Shown here: piece after piece, positions 51,590 through 59,676 of the stretch | How the letters are laid out: each line of letters begins with the position of its first letter | Position numbering within the stretch: position 1 is the stretch's first letter | DNA from: CAYXFD01 sp964464175 | GTDB taxonomy: Bacteria > Cloacimonadota > Cloacimonadia > Cloacimonadales > JAJBBL01 | Length of the DNA stretch: 64,000 nt | Reading direction: 5' to 3' | Assembly (NCBI GenBank): GCA_964464175.1 | Contig: CAYXFD010000014.1 | Location: 1 to 64,000, forward strand | Translations under genes and position numbers: made by a program | Notes under the pieces: model-generated | The model's database searches: none | Told to the model about the DNA's origin: nothing | Seen by the model: the letters and a program-made list of their open reading frames with translations, nothing else

Positions 51590-52684
51590 ATGAAAAACAA
51601 GAGTAGAGTAGCTGTCGGATTGAGTGGTGGAATTGATTCTGCCATGACTGCTTATCTCTTATTGAAAGAAGGATACGATGTTATCGGACTCACCATGTCA
51701 ACCTGGGATGAGAGTTATACCTCGCAACAGCCTCTCAGGAGCGGTTGTTTTGGTCCGGGAGAGAGCGAAGACATTGAATCGGCAGAACGGATCTGCCGTT
51801 CTTTTCGGATTCCCCATTATGTGGTGGACTTGAAGACGGAATACAGGGAGACCGTACTTGACTATTTTCAGGGTGTTTATCTTTCAGGAGAGACTCCCAA
51901 TCCCTGTGTGGTTTGCAACAGAGAGATTAAATTTTCCCAGCTTCCCGAAAAAGCAAGAGAGATGGGACTGAATTTCGATCTGTTTGCCACGGGGCATTAT
52001 TCCCGGAGGATTTTGCACGAGGGTAAGTATTATATAGCTAAAGGTGTTGATAACCAAAAAGATCAATCATATTTTCTTTGCCGCCTGGATCAGTCTGTTT
52101 TAAGAAGAATACTTCTTCCGCTCGGTAACTACCAGAAGAAAGAGATAAAGGAAATCGCCCAACAAGAGGGATTTCATGATCTCAGCAAAAGAAAAGAGAG
52201 TCAGGATTTCATCGAATCGGAAGATTATGGCTTCATTTTCGGGGAGAAAGGAAGAGATCCGGGGGATATTGTTGATGGGAATGGTAATATTATTGGAACG
52301 CATAAAGGGATAATCTACTATACAGTGGGACAAAGAAGAGGATTGAATCTTTCGGGTCTTCCGGAACCATATTATGTCCTCGGAATTGATCCCTGCAGCA
52401 ACAAGATCATTGCAGGAGAAAAAGAGAAACTGTTCAAGAGAAAATTAATTGCCGGCAAAGTAATCTGGGTCGATGATAAGGAGAGAGATGAACCTCTGTT
52501 TCTGGAAGCGAAGATCAGGCTCCAACACCAGCCGGCAAGTTGTGAAATTATTCCCCAGGGTAAGGACAGATGCGAAGTGAACTTTGATGAACCTCAATTA
52601 TCGATAACCCCCGGTCAGATAGTTGCTTTTTATGATAAGGAGCGGGTAATCGGGAGTGGAGTAATTTCAAAAGAGCAGTGCTGA
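51590..52684 (+). CDS. mnmA: tRNA-specific 2-thiouridylase, variant subfamily
   Basis: 364 residues. The ATP pyrophosphatase loop SGGIDS (12-17), the NPCVVCN motif with Cys106 and Cys109, GHYSRR, KDQSYFL and the tRNA/OB-like C-terminal part (YYTVGQRRGL) identify MnmA, which puts sulphur on U34 of Lys, Glu and Gln tRNAs. Two variations stand out. The early loop reads SGCFGPGES instead of the usual CSADAD-type sequence. Where classical MnmA has the second catalytic Cys (GICFIG), this protein has KESQDFIESEDY (about 203-213) with no Cys. The combination suggests a separate subfamily with altered sulphur chemistry. It is followed 50 bases later by hydE. Confidence 0.9.
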   Translation: MKNKSRVAVGLSGGIDSAMTAYLLLKEGYDVIGLTMSTWDESYTSQQPLRSGCFGPGESEDIESAERICRSFRIPHYVVDLKTEYRETVLDYFQGVYLSGETPNPCVVCNREIKFSQLPEKAREMGLNFDLFATGHYSRRILHEGKYYIAKGVDNQKDQSYFLCRLDQSVLRRILLPLGNYQKKEIKEIAQQEGFHDLSKRKESQDFIESEDYGFIFGEKGRDPGDIVDGNGNIIGTHKGIIYYTVGQRRGLNLSGLPEPYYVLGIDPCSNKIIAGEKEKLFKRKLIAGKVIWVDDKERDEPLFLEAKIRLQHQPASCEIIPQGKDRCEVNFDEPQLSITPGQIVAFYDKERVIGSGVISKEQC

Positions 52685-52734
52685 TACTCTTCTCACTACT
52701 TAAAGTAGAAACTTAGATAGATGGAGTTAATTAG

Positions 52735-53784
52735 TTGAAAAAAAAAGAGATAGTTGAATTACTAAGCTTGAAAGAACCTGAAGCTGTCAGGAGTTTATAT
52801 GAACGGGCGTATGCAACGAAGTTAAAGACTGTAGGTAATAAGGTCTATTTCCGGGGCATCATTGAGTACAGCAACATTTGTACAAAGAATTGTTATTATT
52901 GTGGAATTAGACGGGAAAATCAGAAAAACAGCAGATACGAGATGAGCAGTAAAGAGGTTATTGAGGCAGGTCTTTGGGCATTCGAGAACAGATATGGTTC
53001 AGTGGTCATTCAATCGGGAGAGCGAAACGATAAACAGTTTGTTGATAAAATCAAGGGGATTATCAAAGAGTTAAAAACACTAACCTCCGGGAAACTCGGC
53101 ATTACCCTATCATTGGGCGAACAAAGCAGGGAAGTTTTCGAAGAATGGTATGTTGCCGGTGCCCACAGATACCTGCTTCGGATTGAAACCACCAATCCGG
53201 AACTTTACAGTAAATGTCATCCCTCTGATCATTCAATGCTGAAGAGATTGGATTGTCTCCGGATCTTAAAAGAGATCGGCTATCAGACCGGTACCGGAGT
53301 TATGATCGGATTACCCGGGCAGACCTTGTCTCATCTTGCTGATGATATCCTCTTTTTCCGGGATTTTGATATAGACATGATCGGTATGGGACCTTATGTC
53401 ATTCATCAGGAGACACCTTTTTCCAGATACAAGGACAAGGTCGATCATGAAGAAAACCTCCAATTGTCTTTGAAGATGATTGCGATTACCAGGTTGATTA
53501 TGCCTGACATCAACATAGCATCGACAACCGCTTTGCAGGCGATCAATCCTCAGGGGCGGGAGATGGGTTTAAAGGCAGGAGCCAATATCATTATGCCTGT
53601 AATAACCGATATTAAATACCGGAAATCTTATCAATTATATAACAACAAGCCCTGTCTTGACGAGAATTCTGATATGTGTAAAAGCTGTTTAGAGGGGAGA
53701 ATAGCGACTATCGGAGAAGAGATCGGATACAGTGAGTGGGGGGACTCGCCTCATTTCACCGGCAGAAAGAACGATAAGGTCTAA
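52735..53784 (+). CDS. hydE: [FeFe]-hydrogenase H-cluster maturation radical SAM enzyme HydE
   Basis: 349 residues. The radical SAM motif C49-X3-C53-X2-C56 (CTKNCYYC) is followed by a TIM-barrel core with SGERND, IETTNPELY, GVMIGLPGQT and GPYVIHQETPF. The C-terminal C307-X7-C315-X2-C318 matches the accessory-cluster pattern known in Thermotoga HydE. HydE helps build the dithiomethylamine-bridged diiron site of [FeFe]-hydrogenase, implying anaerobic hydrogen metabolism. hydF and hydG are not in the window. The start is TTG 52735, with GGAG about 9 bases upstream; no closer in-frame ATG would keep the N-terminus. Confidence 0.93.
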   Translation: MKKKEIVELLSLKEPEAVRSLYERAYATKLKTVGNKVYFRGIIEYSNICTKNCYYCGIRRENQKNSRYEMSSKEVIEAGLWAFENRYGSVVIQSGERNDKQFVDKIKGIIKELKTLTSGKLGITLSLGEQSREVFEEWYVAGAHRYLLRIETTNPELYSKCHPSDHSMLKRLDCLRILKEIGYQTGTGVMIGLPGQTLSHLADDILFFRDFDIDMIGMGPYVIHQETPFSRYKDKVDHEENLQLSLKMIAITRLIMPDINIASTTALQAINPQGREMGLKAGANIIMPVITDIKYRKSYQLYNNKPCLDENSDMCKSCLEGRIATIGEEIGYSEWGDSPHFTGRKNDKV

Positions 53785-53855
53785 AAGAAATCAGTTTTAC
53801 CGGTTTTTTTCTTGTTAAGTTTGTTTTGCTCTGGGGAGTTTAGTTTTCAGGGAGG

Positions 53856-55670
53856 TCATTTTTGGAGCTCTTGGATGATGAGCCTGGCAGTTTTGCTGCC
53901 GATCCCCTTAACAACTTGTAACTCCTCTTCCGAAGCTTTCTTCAGATTCTCAACCGAACCAAAATGCTTCAGTAGAAGAAATTTCGTACTCTTTCCAATA
54001 CCTTTTATGGCATCCAGTTCACTCTTAATAGTACGGGAAGACCTTCGTTTACGATGAAAGCTGATCGCAAAGCGATGTGCTTCATCGCGTATATTCACTA
54101 ATAATCTCAAAGCGGAAGAGGAACGAGGGAGGAAAACCGGCTCTGATCTGTCCGACAGATATACCTCTTCTAACCTTTTTGCTAAAGATATCAGAGCAAT
54201 TTCGGGATAATTCTTCATAATTGTCAGTACGGAGTGCAATTGTCCCTTTCCGCCATCTACGATCAGCAGGTCAGGTTTTACCTCCTCCGTAATCCGGGCA
54301 AAATACCGATCCAGCGTCTCTCTCATTGCAGCATAATCATCCTGCCCCTGAACAGATTTGATAATGAAGTGCCTGTATTCCCGTTTCAGGGGTTTGCCGT
54401 TAGTAAAGTAAACAATCGCGGCAACCGTATCACTGCCCTGAATTGTGGAGATATCGAGACAGATTATCTTTCGGGGTAACCTGGGTAAAGAGAGTTTCTC
54501 CTTCAGCTCCTGGATCGGAAAGACAGTCCTGCTCGCTTTCCGCAGATGACTCAATCGTATCGTTTCCATGAAATTGAAAGCATTTTTGGCAGCTACCTTG
54601 ATCAGAAATCTGTTTTCACCCCTCTGAGGGATGTGCAGCTTATTTTTGAGCCATTTATTAAGACTCTCATAGTCATCCGGTTCTTCCGCTAAGAGTATTT
54701 TTTGGGGTAGTTCCTGCAGTTTTTCAGAATAGTATTGATTGAGGAAAGCAGCTAAGATCTCCGGGATGTTAGCCTCTTCGGGACTGTTCAGGCGGTAGTT
54801 TTCTTTATTGAGTAGTTTCCCCCCGATAATTTTCAGAACTGTTACAACTACCAGATTTCCCTCTTTAGAGACTGCTATAATATCCCTGTCCTGCTCATCA
54901 TGAAAATAGCTTGTTTTTGATTTCTGGATTCTTTCGAACATCTTGATCTGATCCCTTGTTTGAGCAGCTTTTTCATACTCCCTTTTTTCACTCTGCTCGG
55001 TCATTTCCTGCCGGAGGAGATCGATGATTTCCCGGTTTTTGCCGCTTAAGTAAGAGATCACCTTAGCAACTGATTTATTGTATTCTGCTTCACTTATCTT
55101 TCCGATACAGGGGGCAGGACATTTCCCTAACTGATAATTAAAACAGGGTCTGTCATAACCGGATTTATCTAATCTTATCGTCCTCTTGCACGTTCGTAGC
55201 GGAAGCTGCCATTCGATAAAGCGTAAGGTCTTTTTTATAGCAGTTGCATCGGTGTAGGGACCGAAGTATTTGGATCCGTCTTTGGCCTTTTCCCGATCTA
55301 TCAATACTCTTGGGAACGCTTCCTGGACTGTAATTTTGATAAAGGGGTACTGCTTGTCATCTTTTAAGGCGACGTTGTAGGGGGGACGGTGTTGTTTGAT
55401 CAGGTTGGCTTCAAGTATATAGGCTTCATCTTCGGTCGGTGTCAGAATATACTCGAAATCGGCAACCTGGCTCACCATCCGGTGTATACGTTTTTGATAG
55501 CTGTCATCGAGTTTGAGTTTTCCGGTGAAATATGATTTAATCCGGTTTTTCAGAACAAGTGCCTTGCCGATATAGAGGATCTTACCGCTACGGTCTTTCA
55601 TAATATAGACGCCGGGTGAAGCGGGAAGAAGTTTCAGCTTCTTTTTCAGGAACGGCGGAATTTTTTCCAT
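53856..55670 (-). CDS. uvrC: Excinuclease ABC subunit C
   Basis: 604 residues, full length. N-terminal GIY-YIG nuclease domain (PGVYIMKDRSGKILYIGKA, 20-38, with NRIKSYF), a Cys-containing segment (GKCPAPC), the UVR UvrB-binding helix pair (about 205-240), the RNase H-like second nuclease domain (CLDISTIQGSD, LLIVDGGKGQLH) and C-terminal tandem helix-hairpin-helix (IKGIGKSTKFLLLKHFG, VKGIGSKTARLI). It makes both incisions in nucleotide excision repair. It overlaps the end of murJ by 25 bases, indicating translational coupling; AAAGAG lies just before the ATG. Confidence 0.97.
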   Translation of the reverse strand: MEKIPPFLKKKLKLLPASPGVYIMKDRSGKILYIGKALVLKNRIKSYFTGKLKLDDSYQKRIHRMVSQVADFEYILTPTEDEAYILEANLIKQHRPPYNVALKDDKQYPFIKITVQEAFPRVLIDREKAKDGSKYFGPYTDATAIKKTLRFIEWQLPLRTCKRTIRLDKSGYDRPCFNYQLGKCPAPCIGKISEAEYNKSVAKVISYLSGKNREIIDLLRQEMTEQSEKREYEKAAQTRDQIKMFERIQKSKTSYFHDEQDRDIIAVSKEGNLVVVTVLKIIGGKLLNKENYRLNSPEEANIPEILAAFLNQYYSEKLQELPQKILLAEEPDDYESLNKWLKNKLHIPQRGENRFLIKVAAKNAFNFMETIRLSHLRKASRTVFPIQELKEKLSLPRLPRKIICLDISTIQGSDTVAAIVYFTNGKPLKREYRHFIIKSVQGQDDYAAMRETLDRYFARITEEVKPDLLIVDGGKGQLHSVLTIMKNYPEIALISLAKRLEEVYLSDRSEPVFLPRSSSALRLLVNIRDEAHRFAISFHRKRRSSRTIKSELDAIKGIGKSTKFLLLKHFGSVENLKKASEEELQVVKGIGSKTARLIIQELQK

Positions 55671-57208
55671 AAGATCTCTTTAATGTTGTTTATATATTCA
55701 ACCCTGAGCAGATAGGTACCGAGAAAATAAAACAGAGCAGCAGCAATAAAAAAGATGCTTAGTTTAAGGAGTAAGCCGGTTATTCCCAATACTTCGAAAT
55801 GACTGCTGGTGAAACGGATCCCCAGGTAGAGAAGAGAACTCATCAAGATAATCTTCCAAAGATTGTGGTTAAGATTCAGGATTGATAGTTCCGGCATCTT
55901 TTTTTTCAATACGGTCAGTAAGATGATAAAGTGCACCAGAGCAGACAGAGAAGAAGCCAAAGCCAAACCGGCATGCTGCAAAAACTGCATAAGAATGACA
56001 TTTAGAATAATATTCAGCATTACTATCAAAGCAGATATTTTGACAGGTGTCTTAGTGTCTTTATTAGCATAAAATAGCGGGATCAGCGTCCGGGTTAAAC
56101 TATAGAAGACAAGTCCGAACGAATAGAACACAAGGGCACGATAAGTCATGTCCAGGGCAAATTGATCAAATGCTCCCCGCATAAAGAGCAGTCGGATAAT
56201 ATCTTTTCCCAGAGTAACCGAGATTACTGTAATGGGAAGCATCAGATAGACCAGAGTGATGATACTGAAGCGGAGTGTTTCGGATAGATTCTTCCAATCC
56301 TTAGCAGCTGTATAGCGGGAAAACATGGGTAAGACAGCAGAGCTTGCCGAGATACCGATTATTCCCAGGGGGAGCTGCATCAGCCTGTTACCGTACTGCA
56401 ATGCTGCGATACTGCCGGAGATCAGGAAAGATGCCAGAATAAGATCTACAGCCAGATTAATCTCTCTGATCGCTAATCCTACCACTCCCGGGATAAACCG
56501 TCGCCAGAGATTATTAAGAGCCTCTCCTTTTAAACTCAGGTTCAAACGGAGCTGATAACCGATCTTTTTTAGCAAGGGAAGGTTTACGGCAGTCTGTAAG
56601 ACACCACCAAAGAGAACTCCCAGGGCGAGAACTACTGCCTGTTCTTCCAGGTCAGCCTGCTGAACAAGAGAGAAAATCACTAAAAACATGATCATTCCGA
56701 GATTGAGAAATGCCGAAGACAAGCCGGGCAGGAAGAAATAATCATGAGAGTTGAGGATTGAAATCAGAGTTGAAGACAATCCGATCAGCAGGAGATACGG
56801 GAACATGATCCGCGTCAGTCTAACCGTTATCTGGTAACTCTGAGTATCGAAACCGGGAGCCAATAACCTGGTTATGACGGGGGCAAAGATTATTCCCAGT
56901 AGAGTCAGCAGTGTTAGAAAAAGGGTTAGCAGAGAGAGCATATTCAGAGCGAAACGGATCTGTTCCTGCCGCCCCTTCTTGACCTCTATTTCATTGTAAA
57001 TCGGGATGAAAGCAGCTGATAAAGCCCCTTCTCCGAATAGTTTCCTCAAAAGATTAGGTATCTGGTAACCAACCTGAAAAGCATCCGCAACGTAAGAAGC
57101 TCCGAAGAATCCGGCAAAGATCATGTCTCTTGCCAAGCCTAAAAAGCGGCTGATTAAAACAGCTATGGACATCGACCCGATATTCTTTGCCAAGACCTTT
57201 GTAGCCAT
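55646..57208 (-). CDS. murJ: Lipid II flippase MurJ
   Basis: 520 residues with about 14 hydrophobic helices. The N-terminus (SMSIAVLISRFLGLARDMIFAGFFGASYVADAF) and FGEGALSAAFIPIY are characteristic of the MviN/MurJ branch of the MOP superfamily. The charged residues lining the central cavity (R in SRFLGLARD, later R and K in TRTLIPLFYANKDTKTP) are present. It moves the peptidoglycan precursor lipid II across the inner membrane. It is upstream of and overlapping uvrC, and 226 bases downstream of panC. Confidence 0.95.
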   Translation of the reverse strand: MATKVLAKNIGSMSIAVLISRFLGLARDMIFAGFFGASYVADAFQVGYQIPNLLRKLFGEGALSAAFIPIYNEIEVKKGRQEQIRFALNMLSLLTLFLTLLTLLGIIFAPVITRLLAPGFDTQSYQITVRLTRIMFPYLLLIGLSSTLISILNSHDYFFLPGLSSAFLNLGMIMFLVIFSLVQQADLEEQAVVLALGVLFGGVLQTAVNLPLLKKIGYQLRLNLSLKGEALNNLWRRFIPGVVGLAIREINLAVDLILASFLISGSIAALQYGNRLMQLPLGIIGISASSAVLPMFSRYTAAKDWKNLSETLRFSIITLVYLMLPITVISVTLGKDIIRLLFMRGAFDQFALDMTYRALVFYSFGLVFYSLTRTLIPLFYANKDTKTPVKISALIVMLNIILNVILMQFLQHAGLALASSLSALVHFIILLTVLKKKMPELSILNLNHNLWKIILMSSLLYLGIRFTSSHFEVLGITGLLLKLSIFFIAAALFYFLGTYLLRVEYINNIKEILWKKFRRS

Positions 57209-57434
57209 ATTTTGTTACTCTCTATTGGTCACCAGAAACAGAGCCTCTTTTTCAGAGATACCAGAGGTGAGTTTATTATTCACTTCATTATCAAAACCAT
57301 AAAACCTGAATTCAATCATTACAGAGGGAGCAGTATCAGATGGGTTAATAAAACTGACGTATAGAGAAAAAAGAGGTATCCAGGGCTAATATCCGGGGCT
57401 GAAAATCCTCAGGAATCATATTGCTATCAAACAA

Positions 57435-58289
57435 TCAACTGATTTCAATGTTATCTATCAGCCTTGTTCCAGCGAAAAACGCGGCTAAAACTACCCGGCA
57501 CCCTGAAGTAAGAGAGGATAGATCTTCCAGAGTATTACTGTCAATGACCGAGATATAATCGATCTCGCCCCCCTTCGCTTCGATCATTTCCTGCATTGTT
57601 GAGATAAGGCGGGAACTATCTCTTTCCCCCTGCCGGTAAAGCTGTTGTGCCAGGAGCAGTGATTGGTACAAAGAAGAAGCATCTTCCCGCGTCTTTGGTG
57701 ATAGATAACTGTTCCGGGAGCTCATCGCCAGTCCATTGGCTTCTCTTATTGTTGGACAGCGGACGAGATGTACCGGTAAGTCCAGATCAGAAAGCATCCT
57801 TTCTAAGATAACTACCTGCTGATAATCTTTCTCACCCATGAACATCAGATCGGGAATAATAATATTCAACAGTTTCAGGACAATTGTGGCTACACCCTGA
57901 AAATGTCCGGGACGGCTTTTACCACATAATCTATCTTCCAGTCCGCTCACCTTCACCCAGGTTAGGTGCTCCTGATCATACATTCTATCATTAGCAGGAA
58001 TGAAAACTATATCCGCTTGATATTTGCCCAGGAGCTTGAGATCATTCCTACTGTCCCGGGGGTAACGGGAAAAATCTTCTCCCTGAGAGAATTGAGCCGG
58101 ATTGACATAAATACTCACTACAACAATATCGGTTAGCTCTTTGGCTTTTTTTACCAGCTGCAGATGACCGGCATGAAGATAACCCATTGTCGGAACAAAA
58201 CCAACAGTTTTTCCGCTTTTTCGAAGATGAGCTATTTTCTCCCGGGCAGCTTCTTTCCCTGTTAAAACTTTAGGAGCAAAGGATTTCAT
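57435..58289 (-). CDS. panC: Pantothenate synthetase
   Basis: 284 residues. The class I synthetase-like nucleotidyl site is visible as FVPTMGYLHAGHLQLV (HAGH as HIGH equivalent), VVSIYVNPAQFSQGEDFSRYPR, the GEKDYQQ loop and MSSRNSYLS (KMSKS equivalent). It joins pantoate and beta-alanine using ATP. Its ATG overlaps the panD stop in an ATGA junction, so the beta-alanine-making and beta-alanine-using enzymes are coupled. Confidence 0.97.
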   Translation of the reverse strand: MKSFAPKVLTGKEAAREKIAHLRKSGKTVGFVPTMGYLHAGHLQLVKKAKELTDIVVVSIYVNPAQFSQGEDFSRYPRDSRNDLKLLGKYQADIVFIPANDRMYDQEHLTWVKVSGLEDRLCGKSRPGHFQGVATIVLKLLNIIIPDLMFMGEKDYQQVVILERMLSDLDLPVHLVRCPTIREANGLAMSSRNSYLSPKTREDASSLYQSLLLAQQLYRQGERDSSRLISTMQEMIEAKGGEIDYISVIDSNTLEDLSSLTSGCRVVLAAFFAGTRLIDNIEIS

Positions 58290-58642
58290 AGTCTTTGTTC
58301 GATCTTATTGTTCTTATCGAGAATGAGTATTTCCGGTTGAAAGTTCGCAGCCTCTTTCTCGTCAAGAATACCGTAAGCTGCAATAATTATCTGATCTCCG
58401 GGATAGGCTAAGCGTGCTGCAGCACCGTTGACCCCGATAATCCCACTCCCTTTTTCTCCTTCTATAGCGTAAGTAGCAAAACGAGCGCCATTACTCATAT
58501 TATAAACCTCGATTCTCTCATGCGGCTTGATTCCGGATTCTTCCAGCAGGTTCATATCTATCGTCAAACTACCCATATAATCGAGTTTAGTCTCTTTTAC
58601 GGTTGCCCGGTGTATCTTGGCGATCAGGAAAGTTCTTAGCAT
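58286..58642 (-). CDS. panD: Aspartate 1-decarboxylase
   Basis: 118 residues, typical pyruvoyl enzyme. The self-cleavage site Gly24-Ser25 lies in DYMGSLTID; Ser25 becomes the pyruvoyl group. Lys9, His11 and the YNMSNGARFATYAI and GAAARLAYPGDQIIIAAYG motifs are conserved. It makes beta-alanine from aspartate for the adjacent panC. GGAGG is 5 bases before the ATG; a TTTACA-17-ATTATT pair lies upstream on the minus strand as a possible promoter. Confidence 0.97.
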   Translation of the reverse strand: MLRTFLIAKIHRATVKETKLDYMGSLTIDMNLLEESGIKPHERIEVYNMSNGARFATYAIEGEKGSGIIGVNGAAARLAYPGDQIIIAAYGILDEKEAANFQPEILILDKNNKIEQRL

Positions 58643-59001
58643 TAATCCTCCAATTATTGTCTTTTTTTCAATAATTTTCCGGCCGTCAGAATTGTAAACT
58701 TATTTCTCTCTTCTCTCCTTTAACAAAGCGATGTTATCAACTATTCAATCTCAACAGTTGAGAAAAACCTTTCTTACAAGACTCTGAAGCCACTGATAAA
58801 GCTCTATTCCGTCAGTTGTTTCTTTGAGAAAAGCTGTTTCAGAGAGGATTATCAGCAAAAAGACAGGTTTTAAGGGTTATGGATTATTATTTCAGGTTAT
58901 TGTTTGCTCAGCGCAAGATACAAGATAACAAATCATAAGATAGCAGGAGAGAAATGATTTCAGATGCAACAGAGAAGAAATCGAACTTGACATAAAACAA
59001 T
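58643..59001. other. Divergent intergenic region between panD and the Nudix gene
   Basis: About 360 bases without a supported gene. It contains a perfect 15-bp palindrome, TCTCAAC-A-GTTGAGA (58749-58763), that could be an operator, and a TTGACA (58987-58992) just before the Nudix gene. The remainder is AT-rich with no further structure seen. Confidence 0.5.
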
Positions 59002-59022
59002 TTGGAGAAAAGTCTTACCGCT

Positions 59023-59559
59023 ATGAAAATAAGGGAAAAAAGTTACGAAGGGGTCAATTTTTGTCTGCAATGCGGAGCAATGATGGTGTTTTCTCATGAT
59101 CATGAAGAAAAGTTGCGTAAGCGTTGCCCGGAGTGCGGCTGGACATACTACAAGAATCCGGTTCCGGCAGTAGCCTGTGTCGTGCTTAATGAGAAGAGAG
59201 AGATTTTGATCATCAAACGGTTAGTCGAGCCGCAGAAGGGATTGTGGGCTTTGCCGAGCGGTTATATCGAGATTAATCAGAGTCCGGAAGAGGCGGCGGT
59301 AGATGAGTTGGCAGAAGAGACCGGATTTGAGGGGAGAGTGGCGAGCTTTGTAGGTTATTATGACGGTACTTCACCGATTTATGAGAAGGTGCTCTCACTC
59401 GGTTTTTTTCTGGAGATAACTGGTGGAAAGCTGGAAGCAGGAGATGATGCAGAAGAGGCAAAATTTGTCCCTCTTTCTGAGTTACCGGAATTAGCATTTT
59501 CAGCTCATGAATTTTTTGTTGCTAAGATCAAGGAAGAGTTCGTCAAGAATCAGGAATAA
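59023..59559 (+). CDS. Nudix hydrolase with N-terminal zinc ribbon
   Basis: 178 residues from ATG 59023; TTG 59002 would add seven residues and is the alternative, with a weak ribosome site in either case. A CxxC...CxxC zinc ribbon (CLQCG, CPECG) precedes a Nudix domain. The Nudix box reads G-x5-Q-x7-DELAEETGF: the catalytic Glu residues of the EExG segment remain, but the first Glu is Gln and the usual Arg of REUXEE is Asp. Family members of this layout hydrolyse NADH, ADP-ribose or related nucleotides; substrate cannot be assigned. Confidence 0.88.
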   Translation: MKIREKSYEGVNFCLQCGAMMVFSHDHEEKLRKRCPECGWTYYKNPVPAVACVVLNEKREILIIKRLVEPQKGLWALPSGYIEINQSPEEAAVDELAEETGFEGRVASFVGYYDGTSPIYEKVLSLGFFLEITGGKLEAGDDAEEAKFVPLSELPELAFSAHEFFVAKIKEEFVKNQE

Positions 59560-59676
59560 GTGGAAAAGAGTTGGACTGAATATTTTTGATTGTGAGAGAT
59601 TATGGGAGAGAGTGAACGTTTTTATAGCTGCAAACTAAAGCAAATAAACTGATAAACAAGGGAGTAATTAAGGAAG

